Assembly: GCA_017469465.1 (NCBI GenBank)
Contig: JAFUGH010000042.1
Coordinates: forward strand, 1-42,116
Length of the DNA stretch: 42,116 nt
Direction: 5' to 3'
From: Clostridia bacterium
GTDB lineage: Bacteria; Bacillota; Clostridia; TANB77; UBA1234
A program made the position numbers and the translations under genes. Each line of letters opens with the position of its first letter. The stretch's first letter is position 1. Below the pieces are notes generated by a model. It was not told the DNA's origin and ran no database searches. It saw only the letters and a program-made list of their open reading frames with translations. Of this stretch, positions 36,104 through 42,116 are shown one piece after another.

Positions 36104-36362
36104 ATGGAGCACACTGTGCTCCGCTACTTTTTCATGCTTTTACGGAGCATGCTGTGCTCCGCTACTTTTTCACGCTTTTATGGAGCGCACTGTGCTCCGC
36201 TACTTTTTCATGCTTTTACGGAGCATGCTGTGCTCCGCTACTTTTTCATGCTTTTATGGAGCATGCTGTGCTCTGCTACTTTTTCATGCTTTTATGGAGC
36301 ATGCTGTGCTCTGCTACTTTTTCATGCTTTTATGGAGCATGCTGTGCTCCGCTACCTTTTTA
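36104..36362. repeat. Seven-copy tandem array of a 38-bp palindromic unit
   Basis: Units start with GGAGC at 36106, 36144, 36182, 36220, 36258, 36296 and 36334, an exact 38-bp period. Each has GGAGCA, a 5-base centre and TGCTCC (or TGCTCT), then GCTACTTTTTCATGCTTTTA. The first copy has the full GGAGCACACTGTGCTCC palindrome. It fills most of the 319-bp gap between pgk and tpiA; no gene is present. Six-frame translations of the array are open in several frames, but this only reflects repeats without stops. Confidence 0.93.
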
Positions 36363-36407
36363 GTAATTAATACGTGTGCAGATATTGTCGAAATATCTTC
36401 AACATAA

Positions 36408-37595
36408 TTACTTATCTAGTAAACATGCTATGCCCGGTAGTACCTTTCCTTCTAAAAATTCAAGTGAAGCTCCACCACCCGTTGAGATGTGTGTCATCTT
36501 ATCTGCAAAACCACCTTTTTCTACTGCAGCGGCGCTATCACCTCCACCAATAATTGTGGTTGCATCTAATGAACTTAAAATTTTAGCTACCTCATTTGTT
36601 CCTATAGCAAAATTATCAAATTCAAATACTCCCATTGGTCCATTCCATACTACCGTTTTTGCACTTTGTAATTCAATAGCAAATAATTTTACAGTTTCAG
36701 GTCCAATGTCCATACCTTGAAAATCATTTGGAATCTCACTTGATTTTACAATCTTTCTTTCTGCATCATTCGAAAATTCTTTGGCAACTACATTATCTAT
36801 TGGAAGTATTAATTTAACTCCTTGATGTTCTGCTTTTTCCATCAATTCCTTAGCTAATTCAACTTTATCTTCTTCACATATTGATTGACCTATTTCATAC
36901 CCTTTTGCTTTAAAAAAAGTATATGCCATACCACCACCGATTAGAAGTGTATCAACTTTTTCAATCAAGTTATTAATTACGCTAATCTTATCTGATACTT
37001 TTTTACCGCCTAGTATTGCAACAAATGGTCTAATTGGATTATTTAATGCTTTTCCCATAACCTCAATTTCTTTTTGAATCAGATATCCACAAACAGCTGG
37101 TAAGTATTTTGAAACACCCTCTGTGGAACTGTGAGCTCTATGCGCTGTTCCAAATGCGTCATTTACATACACATCAGCAAGTTCTGCTAAAGCTTTTGAA
37201 AAAGCCATATCGTTTTCTTCTTCTTCTTTGTGGAATCTAACATTTTCAAGAAGCATTACATCTCCTTCTCCAAGCTCTTTTGCAAGGCGATGTGCATCAT
37301 CTCCAATTACATCTTTTGATAGAGGAACTTTTTTATTTAGTAGTTCTTCTAGTCTTTTAGCAACAGGCATCAAAGAATATTTCATATTAAACTCCCCTTT
37401 AGGTCTACCAAGGTGAGAACATAAAATAACTCTTGCATGATGATTTACTAAATACTCAATTGTAGGAAGTGCAGCAACAATTCTTCTATCATCCGTAATA
37501 TTACCATTTTCATCTTGTGGCACATTAAAATCACATCTAACTAAAACTCTTTTCCCTGAAACATCAATATCCTCAATTGTTTTCTTTTTTAACAT
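36408..37595 (-). CDS. pgk: Phosphoglycerate kinase
   Basis: 395 aa. It makes ATP from 1,3-bisphosphoglycerate. [18 protein letters not shown] is the classic N-terminal motif, SHLGRPKG and [11 protein letters not shown] follow, [15 protein letters not shown] binds nucleotide, and [13 protein letters not shown] with [14 protein letters not shown] close the active site. Two ATGs (37598 and 37595) stand together; the second is better spaced from GGAG. It lies between gap and tpiA. Confidence 0.97.
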   Translation of the reverse strand: MLKKKTIEDIDVSGKRVLVRCDFNVPQDENGNITDDRRIVAALPTIEYLVNHHARVILCSHLGRPKGEFNMKYSLMPVAKRLEELLNKKVPLSKDVIGDDAHRLAKELGEGDVMLLENVRFHKEEEENDMAFSKALAELADVYVNDAFGTAHRAHSSTEGVSKYLPAVCGYLIQKEIEVMGKALNNPIRPFVAILGGKKVSDKISVINNLIEKVDTLLIGGGMAYTFFKAKGYEIGQSICEEDKVELAKELMEKAEHQGVKLILPIDNVVAKEFSNDAERKIVKSSEIPNDFQGMDIGPETVKLFAIELQSAKTVVWNGPMGVFEFDNFAIGTNEVAKILSSLDATTIIGGGDSAAAVEKGGFADKMTHISTGGGASLEFLEGKVLPGIACLLDK

Positions 37596-37610
37596 CATTT
37601 ACTCCTTTCC

Positions 37611-37767
37611 ATGGCACACAAAAGGAACAACCATTTTTGTGCGTTTTGTAATATAATATAAAAATTAAAAATCTTTGATTTTTAGATTTTCATTTATCTT
37701 ATTAAAATGAGACATATTAAAAATATTGGGAAAGCGCACAAAAATGGTTGTCCCTTTTGTGCGCCAT
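37611..37767. mobile_element. MITE-like element with 33-bp inverted repeats and TTTCC target duplication
   Basis: Left repeat 37611-37643 (begins ATGGCACACAAAAGG) and right repeat 37735-37767 match inverted at 31 of 33 positions. The 91-bp A+T-rich interior has no gene. TTTCC flanks both sides (37606-37610 and 37768-37772), as expected of a 5-bp target duplication. Each end can also form its own hairpin (CACAAAA / TTTTGTG). It lies between gap and pgk, touching the pgk ribosome site. Confidence 0.72.
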
Positions 37768-37776
37768 TTTCCAATT

Positions 37777-38802
<1,026 letters not shown>

Positions 38803-38823
38803 TTAATTTAACTTTCTTTATAA

Positions 38824-38852
38824 ATTTTATACTATTAGAATTTCTTTTGCAA
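38824..38852 (-). promoter_or_regulatory. Promoter of the glycolytic operon
   Basis: Minus strand TTGCAA (38852-38847), 17-bp spacer, TAAAAT (38829-38824), about 36 bp before the gap start codon. Confidence 0.6.
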
Positions 38853-38888
38853 TATTTTTTATACATATATCATACAAAACATTAGTAT

Positions 38889-38920
38889 AAAAAATAGAAG
38901 GCAAGATTAAATCCTGCCTT
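38889..38920 (-). terminator. Terminator overlapping the end of the 38907 gene
   Basis: AAGGCA (38898-38903) pairs with TGCCTT (38915-38920), with GA/TC inside after a mismatch; the minus strand continues CTATTTTTT. The stop codon lies in the loop region. Confidence 0.75.
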
Positions 38921-39800
38921 TTTCTTCTATTCTTTCAAATCCATTATTAATGCTTTTCAAGGTACCAAGCATTATATTTATAAGTTCTAATACATAAGTA
39001 AAATATTTATAATATTTTTCAGCATTAATAATGCATCCCTGAGGCAATGTAACGTGAACTTTTTTGTATAATAAATCATATTGAAATTTACATCCATTAT
39101 ATTCGGCCTTCCATGTTCCATCGCAATCAACCTGAAATTCTCCTAAGGGATTAATATGTACATAACGAACAATCCTATTATGATCAATACAAACTTTTTG
39201 CATTCCCATTAGCCTTTCATTCATAGAAACAATCGTTAAATCGTATGAATTTATGTCTACAGGCAATAAGTATATCCACTCCATCACTTTAGCTATCATA
39301 TCCCAAGATTCAAGTTCATCAATATACTTTTTAACGTAGCTATACAATTGTGTATTAAATCTTTCCAAATTAATTGAAATAAATGTTGGCTTATTTCCAA
39401 TCATTATCTTATTTTCTATTGCATCAGCAACAAATTGTATGTTATTGATCAATTGAGCACATTTCTCCATTAATATGCCATTTTGAATATAAAAAACATA
39501 TTCATTTTTTTCAATGCATAATTTGCATTTTGGCTTCTCAAGAAGCAAAAGTTCAAGAAATGCAATTTGTTGATTAGTCAATATCAAACGAAAAAACTGT
39601 GTGTCTTCCAGCATTATTTTTTGAATTTCACTGTGTGTAATAGAAATTACAGCATCCATCAGCTCATCAAAATCAATTCCGTACTTATCCATCCATTCTT
39701 GAATTATTTTAGCAGAATAGCTTTCTACTTCAATTACAGTCGGTGTATTTTTGTTTTTGGTACTTAAATTACTTTTGCACCCCATATAATACTTATACAC
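38907..39800 (-). CDS. Hypothetical protein
   Basis: 297 aa starting at GTG 39800 (GGAGAGG about 7 bases upstream; an in-frame ATG follows at codon 6). No signal peptide or membrane segment is seen. Cys-containing pieces KPKCKLCIEKNEYVFYIQNG and the helical stretches IIQEWMDKYGIDFDELMDAV are visible, and hydrophobic residues are spread through alternating helices and strands. I do not recognise a family. It is transcribed after two other unknown genes, from a candidate promoter (TTGACA 39886-39881, TATAAT 39865-39860, short 15-bp spacer), and ends in its own terminator before gap. Confidence 0.7.
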   Translation of the reverse strand: MYKYYMGCKSNLSTKNKNTPTVIEVESYSAKIIQEWMDKYGIDFDELMDAVISITHSEIQKIMLEDTQFFRLILTNQQIAFLELLLLEKPKCKLCIEKNEYVFYIQNGILMEKCAQLINNIQFVADAIENKIMIGNKPTFISINLERFNTQLYSYVKKYIDELESWDMIAKVMEWIYLLPVDINSYDLTIVSMNERLMGMQKVCIDHNRIVRYVHINPLGEFQVDCDGTWKAEYNGCKFQYDLLYKKVHVTLPQGCIINAEKYYKYFTYVLELINIMLGTLKSINNGFERIEEKGRI

Positions 39801-39893
39801 AAAAATCCCTCTCCTTCATAATTATGAAACGAGTCTACTATATAATAAATTAAAGATAGATTATATAAAAATTATTATATTGTCAATATTTTT

Positions 39894-41057
39894 TCACTTT
39901 GTTTCAATATTGATTGTTTTATTATCATAGTCATATGTTATTGTAACATCAAAGAAATCTTCTATCATTTTGATGGTCCATTCCGAAGGTATTTGATTTC
40001 CTTTTATTTTTTGGAATAAATGACGATTATGATAATAAATTTTTCCATGATAATTAAAACTGTATAGTTCTTCCGTTGGCAGATATTTAATTTCATTAAA
40101 ACAATTCATCAATTCTATAATATTATGAATATTAACAACGTATTCCATTGTATCATAATGCAATATCGCATGATTATTAAAATGAATTCCATTCACCGAA
40201 TTTATTGAACAAGAACCATTTACGAATAAAACTAACTCATCAGGTCTATGATAAGTTTGCATTTCTACAGTTGAGACATTTTTATCTATTATGTCATTAT
40301 CAAACAAATAGGTAATATATTTTACCTTTATTTTATTTTTAAAATAATTAATATCATAGTAATTGTATTCATAATAGTAAATTTTTTCTTGGAATTCGTT
40401 TAAATAAATGTTCACAGCAAAATTTATTGCTTCATTTCCAAAATCTTTTTGGCATCTCCTCTCCAAGTATTTCATTAACGGTATGATATCTTTTTCAATT
40501 GCCAAGTCTAGCTGGTGGTATTCCTTTAACTCAATACCAAAATCAAATCTAAAATAATCTCCTCCATTTAGTTTGGTAGTATACTCTTTATAAATGATAT
40601 TTTGTATATCATTTTTGGTAATGTAATCTAGAACATATTCTTTGTACAAATAAGAACTATAATCTGTATAAATAGAAGAACCTTTCTTATATACATTAAA
40701 AATGTTTCCTTTTTGGTCTTTCATTTGATATAAGCCATTAGGTGTTATTTCTCGTTGAGTATCAATCTTAGGGGAAACTACTTCAAATTTTCCTTTAAAT
40801 TGATAATTCATTTTTGCCAAAATATTAAAAGTTGCATTATCCTGTTTATATTCTCTCATAGATTGTATGATTGGACGAATGATAAATATGGATACCAAAA
40901 TGAGTAAGAAACAAATGATTCCTTTTTTCTTTAAATCTGCTTTACGTTTGATCATCATTTTTTTATTTCTTTCTTCTTCTCTAATAAACCTTTCTTGCTC
41001 TTTTAGTTCATTGTAGTACTGCGTAAAGTCTTTTTGATGATTTTGGTTTTCTTCCAT
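39894..41057 (-). CDS. Hypothetical single-pass membrane protein
   Basis: 387 aa from ATG 41057 (GGAGGTGAT upstream). A charged cytoplasmic N-terminus that looks coiled-coil (YNELKEQERFIREEERNKK) leads to one membrane helix near residues 48-65 (GIICFLLILVSIFII), then a large outer domain rich in tyrosine, asparagine and isoleucine. The C-terminal EDFFDVTITYDYDNKTINIE resembles a small beta hairpin repeat of the copper-amine-oxidase-N type, but this is weak. The 17-residue longer reading frame runs into the terminator region and is rejected. It follows the riboswitch gene, with a terminator between. Confidence 0.7.
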   Translation of the reverse strand: MEENQNHQKDFTQYYNELKEQERFIREEERNKKMMIKRKADLKKKGIICFLLILVSIFIIRPIIQSMREYKQDNATFNILAKMNYQFKGKFEVVSPKIDTQREITPNGLYQMKDQKGNIFNVYKKGSSIYTDYSSYLYKEYVLDYITKNDIQNIIYKEYTTKLNGGDYFRFDFGIELKEYHQLDLAIEKDIIPLMKYLERRCQKDFGNEAINFAVNIYLNEFQEKIYYYEYNYYDINYFKNKIKVKYITYLFDNDIIDKNVSTVEMQTYHRPDELVLFVNGSCSINSVNGIHFNNHAILHYDTMEYVVNIHNIIELMNCFNEIKYLPTEELYSFNYHGKIYYHNRHLFQKIKGNQIPSEWTIKMIEDFFDVTITYDYDNKTINIETK

Positions 41058-41084
41058 AAATATCACCTCCATTTCTCTATTGCA

Positions 41085-41119
41085 AAATAAGTCGAGTATT
41101 TCTCTCACTCGACTTATTT
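41085..41119 (-). terminator. Terminator after the riboswitch-controlled gene
   Basis: Perfect 13-bp stem AAATAAGTCGAGT (41085-41097) / ACTCGACTTATTT (41107-41119). The T-run after it is short, but the stem is strong. Confidence 0.8.
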
Positions 41120-41129
41120 CATCCCTTTA

Positions 41130-41801
41130 TTAATGACTAGAATGAAGATCATATTCTCCAATATTCGGTTCTATAAAGATAGAATCATCAACATTACCAA
41201 ACTCATATTCATATTTCGTTGTTTTTCCATCTTCTCTTAAAAATTGTAAACCAGTTTCTTTATCGACATAAGCTATACAATCTTCTTCTATATCATACAA
41301 GAAACTTCCACTTAAGAAATTTTTAATAATGAAACATTCTTTACCCTCATATTCACTCTTCTTAACTCTAGCTAAAAAACATGCAAGAAAAGTATCCCAT
41401 GCACTATCTGTTTCTAATCCATTTGTAACTGCAAAATTAGGGGAACCTCCAACATCTAATTGAGCTGTCTTTGTGCTAGGTGTCTCAGAAAAGAAATCTA
41501 CTCTTTTTCCATTATCATAGGTTAATAATTTAATCACTTCACCGCTTTGATTGGTATTTACAATTAAAAATGCTCTTTTATCCTCTTTTCGATAAAAATC
41601 AAATTCATTATGTCCTGCCTCATCATCATAAGAAGTTTTAATATGATAATTCGTGATTTCTTCATATTGCTTTACTGTTCTTTGTAAATTTGAAATAATG
41701 ATAAAGTTTCTTACCATGTGAAACAATATGCCTAAAATTCCAATAACTAATACAATTAAAATAATAATAAGCACTTTTTTTATTGTTTTTTTCTCTTCCA
41801 T
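41130..41801 (-). CDS. Membrane-anchored protein under a c-di-GMP riboswitch, unknown function
   Basis: 223 aa from ATG 41801; AAGGAG lies 10 bases upstream, while the GTG at 41810 is too close. A basic N-terminus and one helix (VLIIILIVLVIGILGILFHM) anchor it; the rest is predicted outside. The outer part is rich in beta strands and contains YVDKETGLQFLREDG and YEYEFGNVDDSIF, which resembles the LolA-like fold seen in some Firmicute lipoproteins; this is a tentative likeness. Control by c-di-GMP suggests a part in adhesion, biofilm or surface structure. Confidence 0.75.
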   Translation of the reverse strand: MEEKKTIKKVLIIILIVLVIGILGILFHMVRNFIIISNLQRTVKQYEEITNYHIKTSYDDEAGHNEFDFYRKEDKRAFLIVNTNQSGEVIKLLTYDNGKRVDFFSETPSTKTAQLDVGGSPNFAVTNGLETDSAWDTFLACFLARVKKSEYEGKECFIIKNFLSGSFLYDIEEDCIAYVDKETGLQFLREDGKTTKYEYEFGNVDDSIFIEPNIGEYDLHSSH

Positions 41802-41811
41802 GTTTACCACA

Positions 41812-41907
41812 CTCCTTATTCTAAGTGTGCAACCAAGCTATCATGAGTTCTCCAACTTTTAGATCTTTGGCTTTGCGTCATAAACTTTCGTCTATTTTGC
41901 CTTTTAA
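41812..41907 (-). ncRNA. Cyclic-di-GMP-I (GEMM) riboswitch
   Basis: The minus strand shows the family's conserved pieces in order: GGCAAA; stem AUAGAC-GAAA-GUUUAU with the GAAA tetraloop; GACGCAAAGCC; GAUCUAAAA; and AUGAUAGCUUGGUUGC. This is the c-di-GMP aptamer, about 41826-41903. Right after it CACACT can pair with AGTGTG, a stem that covers the GGAG of the ribosome site, so control is probably at translation. Direction (on or off) cannot be told. Confidence 0.93.
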
Positions 41908-41918
41908 CATATATCACT

Positions 41919-41947
41919 ATTATATCACATTTTACATAATTTATCAA
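41919..41947 (-). promoter_or_regulatory. Promoter of the c-di-GMP riboswitch transcript
   Basis: Minus strand TTGATA (41947-41942), 17-bp spacer, TATAAT (41924-41919), just upstream of the aptamer. Confidence 0.8.
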
Positions 41948-42054
41948 GTTTTGTGAAAAGTTACCTTCTTTTTTAATGTAGGTTTGTCAAACATATGTCA
42001 CACTTTCTTAGAAATGTCTATATTTGAAATACCTTTTTTCATATACTAGCTCCA

Positions 42055-42116
42055 CTATGCCTGAAATTTAGCCAATTTTTCATTTGGACTCATCCAATTT
42101 AATGGTCTCATTGGAA
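42055..42116 (-). CDS. C-terminal end of a probable transposase/integrase (cut by the window edge)
   Basis: Reading inward from the window edge, the frame gives MRPLNWMSPNEKLAKFQA then TAG. The pattern R-P-x-x-x-x-x-(T/S)-P-x-E is the usual last motif of integrase-core (DDE) transposases such as IS3- or IS481-type. Only 19 residues are visible, so the family cannot be fixed. Bases 41988-42054 would then be the end of the insertion sequence. Confidence 0.4.
   Translation of the reverse strand, partial: PMRPLNWMSPNEKLAKFQA

Noticed and set aside
36104-36362. CRISPR array
   Set aside because: All 38 bases of each unit are conserved, with no variable spacers. It is a plain tandem repeat.
36040-36407. 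Overlapping open frames coding for a Cys/Leu/Phe-rich repeat protein (MLCSATF-type units)
   Set aside because: The frames exist only because the 38-bp repeat has no stops. There is no ribosome site and similar proteins appear in more than one frame.

Overview
The window is AT-rich, with strong AGGAGG ribosome binding sites, consensus TTGACA/TATAAT promoters, a T-box leader and a c-di-GMP-I riboswitch. This points to a low-GC Firmicute, most likely an uncultured Clostridia-type organism; that placement is inference. Almost all genes run on the minus strand.

Layout by increasing coordinate. (1) 254-11395, core genes: a small holin-like membrane protein, a beta-CASP RNA hydrolase, ftsK/spoIIIE, murC (plus strand), an mreB/mbl actin homologue, addA and a 61-aa membrane protein. 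(2) 11467-15463, pheS-pheT behind a T-box leader. (3) 15501-29306, a surface-polysaccharide cluster read from a perfect consensus promoter: O-antigen ligase/polymerase-like protein, priming sugar-phosphate transferase, several GT2 and GT4 glycosyltransferases, a Stealth phosphotransferase, a GT2-pyruvyltransferase fusion, a radical SAM protein, a flippase, and last a dolichol-phosphate-mannose-synthase-like GT2. (4) 29354-31132, rpsB-tsf and a divergent tRNA-Glu(CUC). (5) 31303-31638, a small unknown gene. (6) 31800-38852, the glycolytic run gap-pgk-tpiA-lipoprotein-gpmI-eno. (7) 38907-41947, three unknown genes, the first transcribed behind a c-di-GMP riboswitch. (8) The window ends in the C-terminal tail of a probable transposase.

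The most important observation concerns the codon CGG. Four genes (mreB, flippase, one GT2, priming sugar transferase) look broken by exactly one extra base. In all four, the frame changes at an in-frame CGG codon, and skipping its C restores a glycine codon (GGT or GGA) where the family expects glycine or tolerates it. A by-eye scan of about 12,000 other codons found only one more in-frame CGG (codon 5 of the 61-aa membrane protein), although CGG occurs dozens of times out of frame. This suggests CGG is not an ordinary arginine codon here, but a +1 frameshift site or a four-base glycine codon (CGGN). A systematic sequencing artefact remains the main alternative.

A second theme is a family of short GC-rich palindromic repeats (type GGAGCACACTGTGCTCC or GGCGAACACTGTTCGCC followed by GCTAC). 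It lies after murC, in frame inside addA, upstream of pheS, between eno and gpmI, and as a seven-copy 38-bp tandem array between tpiA and pgk. A related MITE-like element with 33-bp inverted repeats sits between pgk and gap.
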